Shown here: positions 22,322 through 32,329 of the stretch, piece by piece
How positions within the stretch are numbered: position 1 is the first letter of the stretch
Layout of the letters: every line of letters begins with the position of its first letter
Assembly (NCBI GenBank): GCA_003290165.1
Contig: QNQO01009133.1
Coordinates: forward strand, 310,001-374,000
DNA from: Berberis thunbergii
Lineage: Eukaryota; Streptophyta; Magnoliopsida; Ranunculales; Berberidaceae
Direction: 5' to 3'
DNA: 64,000 nt
Made by a program: the position numbers and the translations under genes
Notes under the pieces: generated by a model
Told to the model about the DNA's origin: nothing
Database searches by the model: none
What the model saw: only the letters and a program-made list of their open reading frames with translations

Positions 22322-25300
22322 TGTCACGCCCCAATTTTTAAGAAAAACAAAAAATCTAAAATCCACGTAGGATTATTCGTTTCCCCAAAACTCGGGATGT
22401 GAAATTCAATAACAATATAAACATTTAGCAGCAACAACAGCTTAAACATGATTTAATTACTGAACCAAATAAAAACTCTAACCAGGATATACTGACGTTG
22501 CTAGCCCCACTAGTGAAACTCCAGTAACGGTGCTCAAAGTCTCTAAACCTGAAAGGCTAATCGGCTACATTCCCAAAGGAATGTACCCAAGAAGCAAAGG
22601 CTCACTTGGGTCGGCAATAAAGCTGTTGTGAGTAATCTTCATCCCAAAAACAATAAATTCGCATATGATAAAATCAAACGAAGCACAAATAATAAACAAC
22701 CACACCAACAGGTAGTTCCTCAATGAGGAAAATGTGTCTTACAAGAAAACACAGTTCAAAGAATTTAGTTCCTCAACGAGGCAATCATGTCATCATTCCA
22801 ATTAAGTAAATATGCATTGACTTGTACTTACACTGTAGAAATTGAATATGGCAAGTCTGACCTGCAGAAATATTACTGGACTTGCCATCCTACATGAAAA
22901 AGGTTAGAAACAATATAAACATAATTTATTAATTAAACAGTTGTCTTCGTACTATATTAGACGATACCACATTCGCACCACCTCTGTGCCGAACATACAT
23001 GCCCGTATGTCTCTCTCATATAAAGGAGGACTACTCCGTCATCCATGCCCAAGTGGGGACACATCACATACAGACATGCATCACCAGATACTCCTAACTA
23101 TATGAGTACCAAAAGCTACTATTGGGCTATCAATGCGCATAAAGTCACATCACATTTTTGACGGAAAAATATCAAAGCCTATCTTAGGCATAAAAATTCA
23201 CCTCATTTCCGCAAGACTAACCCGAAGGTTATTTTAGTTTCTCTATAAGAAATAGGCGCCCCACCTCCGCAAGACAACCCCTAGATTATTTAGTTTCTCG
23301 AGTAAGTGAGGGAAAATAATAAACAAAAGAGGTGTGGTAGTTCTAAGTGATACAATTCCGGGTGATTAAATTTTCAAGGAATCAAAATTTATCAATATTA
23401 TTTATTTTTAATATCTCCGAGTTCCTCCACAATGACATTTTGTCATTCATAAGTAAATCAATCCACCCATTATTTTGGGGAAATGTAACCATTTCAGATG
23501 CATACATTCAGTGTTGGCAACAACATGAGCCACGCACTCACCATCCTATAACAACATAACTAAAATATTAACCAATAGATTAGTATGACTTAACAAAACA
23601 ATAGATTAGGATGTACAATGGTAATTTTAAACAAGACAGTGGTATGCAATAAAATCTACATACAAAAGATGACAAAATTCACACAAACACATGCACAAGT
23701 AAGAGTCCAACCGAAATGAGCATAAAGTCAAACAACAGATTCACAGCTAATCACAACCCCATTGAACCAATTTTCTGAACTAATCAAAATTAGAGCTAAG
23801 ACTACACCCTCAATTAAGCTACTATAAAAACACAACACGATCATACCACAGTAAACATCAAAACCCCTTATATATTATAAAAATTAAACCAAACCCATTA
23901 TTCAGAAAGATACTCGCAAATTCTATATCTAATCAACAACCCAACATTGTTAAATTCATACAAAATGTATATAAAAGGGAGAATGAAGAAAACTCACAAT
24001 ATGACTCTCAACCACGCTCACCCATCACAGTGAAGAAGATTATGTGTCGTTATTTTTAGAAAACCAATCACATAAGGATCAACTTACATCCAAGTCCATA
24101 TTACGCAAACACCACATTAATCAAAAGTGGTAGTTTGAAATCAACAAAAATCTCCTAAAGAAAATCAAACCAAACAAGTGGAAACCACTAACAAAAATTT
24201 AGATTGGGAAACAAGAAACTCACTTTGATCTTCCCGCCAAATGCCTCCTTCTAGCCAAAGCCATCAAAAGCTCCAACTAAATCTAGCCTAAATTCAATTT
24301 AGGTTCTCCCAATATTGTCAGTTACAGCTTATTGATTGTTCCGTCTCTTCTAGAAAATCCAAGAGCCAACCCAATTAGTTTTACAGCACACTAACTATTT
24401 AGTCCAACCCAACTTTATTTGTGCCATCTTCTTCTCCTACACATACATACCTCTAATCTATAAGTTTTTGTGTCATAGGAAATACAGATCAATGATAGGG
24501 ATAATATCAATTTCAATTGTATTACGCTCAAATAACATCATGGAATAAACTCGGTAAAGATCATAGGATTTCTACAATCTGATCAGTGGTGGTTTTTCAT
24601 GCCTCGAGGTAAATCCAACTGTTGGATGAACTCGAAATAAAACAATAATTTTCTATGGATGTTTTCAAATTACGGATTAAATTTGAAATCATTTTTACTA
24701 TGGAAAGATCTTGATCCACCGCAAAACTTTATACTGCGCAAAACTGTTTTCTATTACTAAATTTAACAAAATCTTAGTTCTCTTTTAATTCAACTATTTT
24801 TCACGAAAATTATAATACAATACTACACGAACTTATAGATTTATTTTTGTATTAAAATCTAACCCGGAATTCAAGGATTTATTTATCTAAAGAGAACTAG
24901 AGAATCAAGAGCACTTACTTCTACTAATATTCGATAATTCTACCAATACATATCTAACAAAATATAATATAAGAGTGAGAACAATCACTACTTTTTTTTT
25001 ATAAAGAAAAAAAATCATATTCATAGAAACTAAACTTCAATTATATCCAAAGATTATATACTAAATCTTTATAATAAAGATAATGAAGAAAACTAATAGA
25101 ATTTTTATAAAGACAAGAAAGTAAAGAACTCATCTTTTACTTTTCTCTTCCTTTCCCTTTTCCTTTATTCGTTTGTTTCTTCTCTTTTTTTTCCTTTTTT
25201 TTCTACAAATTTTTTTTTGTGCGGCTGGGAAGAACCAAACCTCTATTTAACCAACCTAAAGACAAAACCCTACAAGGTTAGGATTTGCACAAGGTTATAG

Positions 25301-25618
25301 TGACGCCCTCTTATTTATTTATTTAGTTATTAAATGGCTCAACTTCAAATTTAATAAAGCTCTAAAATTTTCAAATTTAAATTCAATTAAATGTAACTCT
25401 ATTTTAATTAATTCAAAATAAAATAAATTATCTTTATGAAATTTATGGATGTTACATTATACACACATTAAATGGAATCTCGTCCCGAGATTCGGAAGGA
25501 AAGAAAGTTAAGCAAATTTTGAAAAAAAAAACACAACAAAGAAAATTTTAAAATACAAATTTCAATTGAACTTTTATGTGCATAAATTTTTATTGCCATT
25601 GAAAAAGTATGTGTTACA
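22322..25618. mobile_element. 3.3-kb insertion in the LTR of element B, probable solo LTR of a Ty3-gypsy element
   Basis: Begins TGTCACGCCCC and ends TGTGTTACA, with a perfect 5-bp duplication CACAC on both sides. The LTR of element B at 17570-17590 is the uninterrupted site. It contains no gag-pol reading frame, no primer-binding site and no internal long repeat, and large LTRs that start TGTCACGCCCC are typical of some chromovirus/gypsy families (general knowledge). A solo LTR left by LTR-LTR recombination fits best; a non-coding LTR element is the alternative. Orientation is not certain. No host gene is visible inside. Confidence 0.7.
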
Positions 25619-25701
25619 CACACGGCCGCACCAAACACCAAAGAGAATACTATGTTCTCTGTTGCTTATTCACGCAACAGCTTCTCTCAAAACACTATTA
25701 A

Positions 25702-25955
25702 GTGGACCAAGGCCAAACATAAAAGTCGACATAGCATTCATATAAAACCAATTATTGAGCTTAGCATGATCTCGCATCCAGCAGTAGATCCACTATTAGG
25801 CTTCAACTCATTGTTGTCCACTTTTATTCTTACTTTCCCACCTCTCGAAAACTTAAAACGAGAATCATATTTTTACTGAATAATTTCATTGCAAGAAGAG
25901 AACATTAATCCCACTTACCACAGTGTGTGTTTTCTTTCTGCAGAAGAAGAAGAAG
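25702..25955 (+). promoter_or_regulatory. 5' leader/promoter-proximal region of the first complete CNL
   Basis: GGACCAAGGCCAAACATAAA through GAAGAGAACATTAATCCCAC is conserved at 51183-51413 upstream of the second complete CNL, so this is ancestral CNL leader. Just before the ATG both genes carry a pyrimidine-rich stretch ending CTTTCTGCAG followed by AAG repeats. This could be a 3' splice site of a 5'-UTR intron. No clear TATA box is visible. The truncated LTR of element B begins immediately upstream. Confidence 0.6.
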
Positions 25956-28900
25956 ATGGCTAATCAAGTGGTTGTCTCTCCACTTCTTGAACTTGTGTCT
26001 GACAAGCTCGCCGATTTAATTGAGAAGGGCTTTGGTGTAGCATGGCATGTTGACAATGAGATGAAAAAGCTTTCCAAGACTTTGTCTAGAATCAAATATT
26101 TCGTTGTTGATGCAGAGGAGGAACAAGTCACTGATTTCGCGATCCGAGATTGGCTACGGGACCTAAAGGATGTGGCTTGCACCGCCGAAGATGCTTTGGA
26201 AGAGTGCGAATATCAAGGTCTGCTGCAAGTGGCCCCAGAAACGAGCCACAACAACAATTTTGTTGAGAAGTTATCTGATTCCCTCAAAGAGCTTGATGGT
26301 ATTGCTAATGAATATCGCAGATTTGATTTGAAAAAGGGTGTTGTAGAAAAATCAAATAAAATCTTTGAAACTGGTTCTCTCTTGACTGAGCCAGTTTATG
26401 GGAGAGAGGAAGACAAAAGAATATTGGTGAGGCGTTTGGTTTCACGTCCATCCCAACATTGCCACCCAAGCAGTGGTGAGGGGTCATCGACTAACGAGGT
26501 CACCAACAGCTTGGGACACATCTCTGTTTGTCCCATACAGGGTCAAGGTGGCATTGGGAAGACTACTCTTGCTAAGCTGGCGTACAATGATGAACAAGTG
26601 GCAAGGCACTTTGAGGTTCGCGCCTGGACTTGTGTATCTGATGACTTTGATGTCAAGAGGATTATAAGAGGAATCATATCCTCCACAGGAACTGCATGTG
26701 ATCACAAAGAATTGGATCCTCTACAGCGACAACTTCAAGGGATACTTCGTGGCAAGAGATTTTTACTTGTGCTGGATGATATTTGGGAAAATTGTCAAAA
26801 TAAATGGAATGAAGTGATGGGAACGTTGGCATGTGGAGCAAAAGGTAGTTGTGTTATTGTGACTACTCGCCTAGAAATGGTGGCTTCTATCACTGGCACA
26901 ATTCCTTGTCATCGTCTAGATCGACTATCAGAAAATGATTGTTGTGTTTTATTCGAGCAACATGCATTTGGACTGAGGGAGAAAAAACGCTCGAACCTGA
27001 TGAAAATTGGCAATGAAATTGTGAAGAAGTGTAAAGGTGTACCCTTGGCTGCAAAGGCACTAGGAGCGTCATTGCGCTTCAAACGAGAGCCATATCAATG
27101 GGAAAATGTGGAAAACAGTGAAATTTGGCAACTGCCAGAAAATGGCATTTTACCTGCGTTACGATTGAGTTATAATCATTTGTCACCACAACTGAGGCAA
27201 TGTTTCGCTTATTGCGCAATATACAAAAAAGATCACGAAATTGATAGAAAAGAATTGATTTACTTGTGGATAGCAAATGGCTTTGTGCAATCGAGAGGAA
27301 GCATGGAGAGGTTGGAAGATGTTGGGAATGAGATTTTCGAGGCATTGCTATGGAGGTCTTTCTTTCAAGACATAACAAAATATGAACACGAAGATGGAGA
27401 TATAACAACATGTAAGATGCACGACCTTGTGCATGATCTAGCTTGTGATGTCGCCGGAAATGAATGTTCTATTGTGGATGGTGGAAGCACAAAGACTATT
27501 ACTGGAAGAACTCGTCACTTATCGCTATTTCCCAGCAGCACACCATATTTCTCGTTTGAGCTCCTACCAAAGTATCTTCCATCTTTGCGTTCCCTCATTA
27601 AGAGGGAATGTTCATTTTTAAGAGGGAACCATTCGCTATTTGAGGAGAGTCAAATAATCTTCTCACATCTTATCGGCTTACGGGCGTTGGACTTGAGTTA
27701 TCCATGGAGCTGGCAACGGACATCGACTACAGTGCTGCCAGACAATATGGGTGACATGAAACACCTCAGGTATCTCAACCTTTCGTACAGTCCTATCACA
27801 TCCTTGCCTGAATCTATTTGTAAGCTAATAAATCTTGAGATATTGAAGCTTAAACGGTGTGATAAACTTGTGACATTACCAAGAGGCATGAGTGAAATGA
27901 GTAAGCTTAGACACTTAGATAATAGTTACTGTGGGAACTTGACCAAAATGCCAATTGGGATAGGAAAACTAACTTGTCTTCAAACCTTAAGTAGTTTTGT
28001 TGTGGGGTTAGAGAGTGGTGGTGGTATTAATGAGTTGGGAGGGTTGAACAACGTTGAAGGAGCTTTAGCAATAAGTGAGCTTGTCAATGTGAGAAATCCA
28101 ATGGATGCTAAAGCAGCCAATTTGTCGCAAAAAAAAAATCTTTGCTCTCTGAGCTTGTCGTGGTGGAATTATAATCGTGCTGATGAGCTTGCCAGTGCAA
28201 CATTAGCAACAGAGGTAATGAAAGGCCTCCAACCTCCCCCCAATTTAAGACGGTTTCTTGTTTGGGGTTACAATGGAGTGAGCTTCCCGAGTTTGTTGCT
28301 TCCCAAATTAGTTAAGATGGAGCTATCACATTGTGGGTGGTTGAAATTCATTGATGAAGGAGGTGATTCACTTGCAGCAGGAGGGTTCATGTCGCTTGAG
28401 GAACTTCACTTGAATGAGATGCCTGAGTTGGAGGGATGGTCATCATCGTCTCAAACAGGTGGAGGTGAAGGTGACCAACAAGCAGCCGCAGAAGTTATCC
28501 CTAGAAGAAGATTATTAACCAGGGCAACACCTGTGACTATTCAGTTGCAATCGTCATTGCCGTCCTCATCTCACCAACAAGCAGTAGAAGAAGCAGCACA
28601 GGCAAAAGCCGCAAAGCTACTATTCCCCTGCCTTAAAAAATTGAGCCTTAAAGGTTGCCCTAAACTGACAAGTATCCCATTGCCATCCTCTGTTGAGTCT
28701 GTAGAATTGGCCAAGTGTACTCATAGTGTTCTGGGACAGTTGAAAAACCTCCCTCGACTTTCTCACCTCCAAATTATGAATTTTGATGAATTGGAATGTT
28801 TCCCACAAAGTATGCTACTAAACCTTACTGCTCTCCAGAAATTGGAGCTAGGTAGATTGTCCAAAGTTGAAGCTCTGCCAGAGGGATTGATGAACCTATC

Positions 28901-29474
28901 CTCCCTCAGATTTCTTTGTATTTATGAATGTGATTGCTTGAAACAATTGCCTAAGATGAACCAGAGTTGTCTCATTGATCTAGAAATCAGACGTTGCCCA
29001 GAGCTGGAATTCAACATGGAGGAAGATTTTCAGAATTTGGTTGCTCTTCAAAGGCTAACCTTGGAATCCTTACCCGAGTTGGCTCATTTTCCAGAGGGGA
29101 TCAAACAAGCTGTAATGCTTAGAGAGTTATCTATCATGGGCTGTTCAAAAGAAGTGATGGACTTGCCAGAATGGATCGGTACTCTAACATCACTCGAGAG
29201 TTTGGAGATTGAAGGTTGTAAGAATAGGAAAGTGCTGCCAGAAAGGATGCAACACCTCACTGCCCTCAGACAATTGTGGATTTGCGGATGTGATGCTGAA
29301 TTGGAGAGAAGATGCGAGAGGGACACTGGAGCAGACTGGTCCAAGATTGCCCATGTTCCACATATTTTCATCTGCTCAATATTTTCCAAGACGTGGCTTC
29401 TAGATTTTTACCTTGCTAGTGGTCGATGGAGGGGTCGAGGGAAAGGAGCGAGGGATCCATCTTCCTCGAGATGA
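25956..29474 (+). CDS. Complete CNL (RGA-type) NBS-LRR disease-resistance protein, 1172 aa
   Basis: Single uninterrupted frame. I start at ATG 25956 (MANQVVVSPLLELVSDKLAD); the frame is open 11 codons further but without another ATG. Rx-type coiled coil at 1-150 with an EDVID-like LKDVACTAEDALEEC near 72. NB-ARC: P-loop GQGGIGKTT (196-204), RNBS-A FEVRAWTCVSDDFDV, kinase-2 LLVLDDIW (about 270), RNBS-B VIVTTR, GLPL as GVPLAAK (361), RNBS-D CFAYCAIYKKDHEID, MHD at 488-490. LRRs from about 560, with a Ser/Gln/Ala-rich loop at about 827-888. All switch residues look intact, so this is a plausible functional cytosolic immune receptor that hydrolyses/exchanges nucleotides on activation (family knowledge). 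After the conserved DWSKIAHVP the last about 35 residues differ from the paralogue, and the final codons lie in a hairpin sequence (29431-29536). The P-loop codons resemble miR482/2118 targets (inference). Confidence 0.95.
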   Translation: MANQVVVSPLLELVSDKLADLIEKGFGVAWHVDNEMKKLSKTLSRIKYFVVDAEEEQVTDFAIRDWLRDLKDVACTAEDALEECEYQGLLQVAPETSHNNNFVEKLSDSLKELDGIANEYRRFDLKKGVVEKSNKIFETGSLLTEPVYGREEDKRILVRRLVSRPSQHCHPSSGEGSSTNEVTNSLGHISVCPIQGQGGIGKTTLAKLAYNDEQVARHFEVRAWTCVSDDFDVKRIIRGIISSTGTACDHKELDPLQRQLQGILRGKRFLLVLDDIWENCQNKWNEVMGTLACGAKGSCVIVTTRLEMVASITGTIPCHRLDRLSENDCCVLFEQHAFGLREKKRSNLMKIGNEIVKKCKGVPLAAKALGASLRFKREPYQWENVENSEIWQLPENGILPALRLSYNHLSPQLRQCFAYCAIYKKDHEIDRKELIYLWIANGFVQSRGSMERLEDVGNEIFEALLWRSFFQDITKYEHEDGDITTCKMHDLVHDLACDVAGNECSIVDGGSTKTITGRTRHLSLFPSSTPYFSFELLPKYLPSLRSLIKRECSFLRGNHSLFEESQIIFSHLIGLRALDLSYPWSWQRTSTTVLPDNMGDMKHLRYLNLSYSPITSLPESICKLINLEILKLKRCDKLVTLPRGMSEMSKLRHLDNSYCGNLTKMPIGIGKLTCLQTLSSFVVGLESGGGINELGGLNNVEGALAISELVNVRNPMDAKAANLSQKKNLCSLSLSWWNYNRADELASATLATEVMKGLQPPPNLRRFLVWGYNGVSFPSLLLPKLVKMELSHCGWLKFIDEGGDSLAAGGFMSLEELHLNEMPELEGWSSSSQTGGGEGDQQAAAEVIPRRRLLTRATPVTIQLQSSLPSSSHQQAVEEAAQAKAAKLLFPCLKKLSLKGCPKLTSIPLPSSVESVELAKCTHSVLGQLKNLPRLSHLQIMNFDELECFPQSMLLNLTALQKLELGRLSKVEALPEGLMNLSSLRFLCIYECDCLKQLPKMNQSCLIDLEIRRCPELEFNMEEDFQNLVALQRLTLESLPELAHFPEGIKQAVMLRELSIMGCSKEVMDLPEWIGTLTSLESLEIEGCKNRKVLPERMQHLTALRQLWICGCDAELERRCERDTGADWSKIAHVPHIFICSIFSKTWLLDFYLASGRWRGRGKGARDPSSSR

Positions 29475-29536
29475 GTACATCACTTTGGAGATGCACACTA
29501 ACACTCATCTCAAGAATGATGGGTGCCCTCGACCCC
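29431..29536. repeat. Hairpin-forming insertion spanning the CNL stop codon
   Basis: GGGGTCGAGGG (29431-29441) pairs with CCCTCGACCCC (29526-29536). Inside, CTCGAGATGAGT (29466-29477) pairs with ACTCATCTCAAG with one mismatch, so about 106 bp fold into an imperfect stem. The second complete CNL lacks it. The stop codon TGA (29472-29474) and the preceding Arg/Gly-rich residues (GRGKGARDPSSSR) come from this sequence. A 15-bp piece CTTCCTCGAGATGAG occurs inverted in the MITE at 50016-50124. Confidence 0.75.
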
Positions 29537-29562
29537 TAGAATTTTCGCTTTTGAGCTTAAAG

Positions 29563-29635
29563 GTACTATCAGTTTGACTTACAGTTTCTTCCACGTTTAT
29601 TTATTTGTTTGTATTTCTAAATGTTTAACTTGCAG
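29563..29635 (+). other. Probable intron in the 3' UTR of the first complete CNL
   Basis: A GTACTATCAG donor and a TTTAACTTGCAG acceptor, 73 bp apart, AT-rich in between. The same segment with both sites is conserved behind the second CNL (54985-55060), although sequence between stop codon and donor is not. Conservation of both splice sites supports a transcribed 3' UTR intron. Confidence 0.55.
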
Positions 29636-31019
29636 GTCATTGGTTCATTTAAATTGAAAACAAGCAATGGGACACTTTCACACCTAAAAACCAAACTAGC
29701 GGGGCATCACTTTCACTTATCCGTCCCAAGGTAACAGAAATGAGGATATATATAAATATTTAATTTTGTAAAATTATCAAAATATTTTATTTAGTCGTTT
29801 ATGAAATTCCTCTGTCATCTACAGTTTCTAATACTAGAATTTGTTGCAATTTAAATCAACAATATACCTTTAGTTTCATAAATTTGTTGCCAACTTTTGT
29901 TGTTCCTCCTCGGACGAAAGATCGATTGAATCATCCTCTGTCTGTTCGTTTCATTATTTCATCAAAGAATATGCAAGTATCAATGATCAGTTACTCTATT
30001 TCATTTTTTTCTGCGTTTCGCAAGTGCTATTATTAGGTTTATAAGCATTTCGTTATTTATGTGTTCATGATGATATTGATTAGCAGTTGCATGGAGTGGC
30101 ATTACTTGAATAGATGTTTCCATTATTTTCCCCCTCTCTCTAGGATCCGGGGGGCTCCTATGCACAAAGCGCAGGACGTCCTCCTATGCACATTTCTGAG
30201 CCGTCGGATCTAATCCGACAGTTAAAATCGAAGGATTTCAAAAAGTGGATTTCAAAAAAAAATATTTAAATCCGTCAACCTGAACCGTTGGATCAGATCC
30301 AACGGCTGTGCTTTACCCCCACCAAAAAAATCCCTCTCTCTAAGGCTCCCCCTCACCAACATTACCGCCACCGCACTGCATAGAACATATATAACATAAA
30401 AAGTAATATGGTAACTAATTGCCAACTCCCCGCCGAGGTGAAAACCTTATATATGAATACAAATTAGCAAATACTTGAACCACCAAAAAAAGATTACTAG
30501 TACAAAGTAATTGGTAAAAGTGGAATAAAAACGGCTTCAAACCAAATGGACAACGACAAAATGGTAAATTTTATTATCGCTAAATTAATACATAAATATC
30601 AACTAAATAGAATTTTTTTTCAAACTACAATTTTGTAAAACAACAGTGGAAAAAGCTAACATTGTCATAAATATAAACCAGCTAAGTGGCCGAGGAGGTT
30701 TGGTGATCAACAAGGTCAATTTTACCCCCTTCTCTTATTCTACCACCTTTTCTTATTTTTATTTTCATTTTCTATTTTCATAGTGTTATCTCTTCTTCAC
30801 TATGTCAATTGTCAAACCTTAGTTTCCCATTACACTCAAGCACGATGATCTATATGGTTGTAAGGCTTAACCATCGTATTTATTACATGCACTTGTGTGT
30901 CTTATGTATCTTGATCACTCACGTGTATACACTACTAAATAATATTAATTTAACATTTGATGAGCGATTAAATTGTCTTCAACTGAATTAGACTACAACC
31001 CTGTCTCGATATGTCTTAA
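29636..31019. repeat. Block X: duplicated 3' flank of the CNL, no gene
   Basis: 29636-30110 and 30409-30880 match 55061-55138 plus 56583-57595 behind the second CNL. Sequence between 30113 and 30408 is absent from the other copy. After about 30885 the two flanks diverge. Short frames around 30809-30991 diverge between the copies, so they are not genes. Confidence 0.75.
30113..30408. mobile_element. Copy-specific insertion with foldback core (MITE-like)
   Basis: Present only in the first copy of block X. The core GAGCCGTCGGATC (30198 onward) and the complement of GATCCAACGGCTG (to about 30308) form an inverted repeat of about 26 bp, and each arm is itself palindromic. I could not fix exact ends or a target duplication. 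Confidence 0.45.
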
Positions 31020-31266
31020 TTGGGCTATACAATTTATCTGAAATGGGCTGAAAAAATTGGGCTTAAAACAATTGAGCTGAAACAAGTAGGGCTGAAAACC
31101 TGGGCTGAAAGTTTGGGCTTGACCAAGACTGGCCCGGACCAACCCGAAGTTTCGGTTAACCGGGGTTATCCGGGCCGGGCTCGGTCTATAAAATTTTGAT
31201 TTTGAAAATTCGGTTCGGTCATCAATTTAGGCCACACGGTCCAGTTAACCGGCCCTGCCCACCCCT
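31020..31266 (-). mobile_element. Remnant of a TAGGGGTGG-type hAT element
   Basis: The complement of the right edge begins TAGGGGTGGGCAGGGCCGG, and the body is full of CCGGTTAACC / TTCGGTT motifs, like the delimited 717-bp hAT at 50324. The other end and the target duplication were not found. Confidence 0.5.
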
Positions 31267-32329
31267 AGTCGTTGCCTACCTGTTTTAGCCAATGTACTAT
31301 AATGAAGAAAAGTGACTTCACACGCTCGCATTATTAATACCTTTACAAAACCACCACCACAATAAATGGGCAGCGACTATGGCATCCAATGCTTTACAAA
31401 ATCCGAGAAATACAGGGTTCCTCGAGACAGAACCAAAAGAGAGATTTCGCCTCTCTTGGGCTTCGACCACCTCTCACCACCTTGTTTTGCTTCCAAAACA
31501 ACTCCATTTGAAGCCTCCAACGGTGCAGATAAGATGAATATTTAACCAAACAATGAAGAAGGGCATAAATTCATGACAGCAACAGAGATCTGCACTACAG
31601 TAGAGGAATGCAAAATCTTGTTTCCAAATTTCTTGGGCATTGGTTTGAATGGAGAGAGTTTTAAGCACTGAAATACAACAACGAGCACTGCTTGTTGGCT
31701 TATAAATAACAAAAGTTAGGATGCATGTAATAAACAAAGGAACAGAAAAGATCTGCGATACTATACCCAAAGAAGACGAAGGCAAATTACTTTGAATTTA
31801 TGTTACAAAGGGGTGGTAACTAAAATTAATGATTAGACACATTCCCATAGAGGGAAGTTCCGAACACAAGACAATTAGCTTTACGCATTTTCTCCAAAAA
31901 CAGTCAAGGATTGAACACAACACTATGGTACTTGGCTAGTTATGTAAACAGACTAACCTGGGATCCCAGGGATGACAAGATCTGGCTGCCGCAGGATGTC
32001 GTTGAGCGTTTTCCTTTCATTTACCTTCACCCACTTTTTGCCTGTAAAATGAACAAGTGAAAGTTAAGTGGGCCTGACAAGGTTGTGCTTTTTTTATAAA
32101 GCAAAAATCTTCATCAAAAGATCATGAGGTAAAAAAACAGAAGTTGCAAGAAGTTTAAAGATCATACGGGGGAACAGATATTGGAGATGAAATCATATGA
32201 AACATTTTAGGAGGAAAGAAAGCATGTAGGTTATACATTGCAATAGACATGCACTGATAATAATCACTTAATCACAACCATACGCCAACTATATAGACTC
32301 ATTAGTCTGCATGCTTGTACTTTATCTAA
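31267..32329. other. Intergenic stretch with a candidate exon
   Basis: Contains one exon-like segment on the - strand (listed separately) and, at about 31380-31548 on the - strand, a short frame including NGVVLEAKQGGERWSKPKRG that looks coding-like but that I cannot assign. The remainder is AT-rich. It could be a captured or decayed gene fragment. Confidence 0.4.
31958..32041 (-). pseudogene. Candidate 84-bp exon of an unrecognised gene
   Basis: Complement strand: acceptor TTCATTTTACAG, then 84 bp translating as KKWVKVNERKTLNDILRQPD followed by LVIPGIP, then donor GTTAGTC. Length is a multiple of three and phases match at both ends (phase 1). GC content and codon use are unlike the surrounding DNA. 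I do not recognise the family. No adjoining exon is certain, so it may be an isolated relic. Confidence 0.4.

Larger units (their letters stand above)
17226..25701 (-). mobile_element. Element B: Ty1-copia retrotransposon (Tork/Tnt1-like), near full length, 5' LTR interrupted and truncated
   Basis: Left (3') LTR 17226-17953 (TGTTGGGAC...CTCAACA, 728 bp). The interior follows in the order RNase H, RT, integrase, protease, gag on the - strand. The primer-binding site complement (GATACCA, about 21996-22008) and the right (5') LTR come next, starting TGTTGGAAC at 22012. The right LTR is split by a 3.3-kb insertion after 22321, resumes at 25624 and ends abruptly at about 25701, roughly 300 bp short. 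The missing part is the outer U3 region. No right target duplication exists, consistent with a deletion that fused the LTR to the CNL leader sequence. Confidence 0.9.

Noticed and set aside
25923..25955. In-frame extension upstream of the CNL ATG (also 51416-51445)
   Set aside because: It begins with GTG, lacks an ATG, and contains a splice-acceptor-like CTTTCTGCAG. The MANQVV start matches the family N-terminus.
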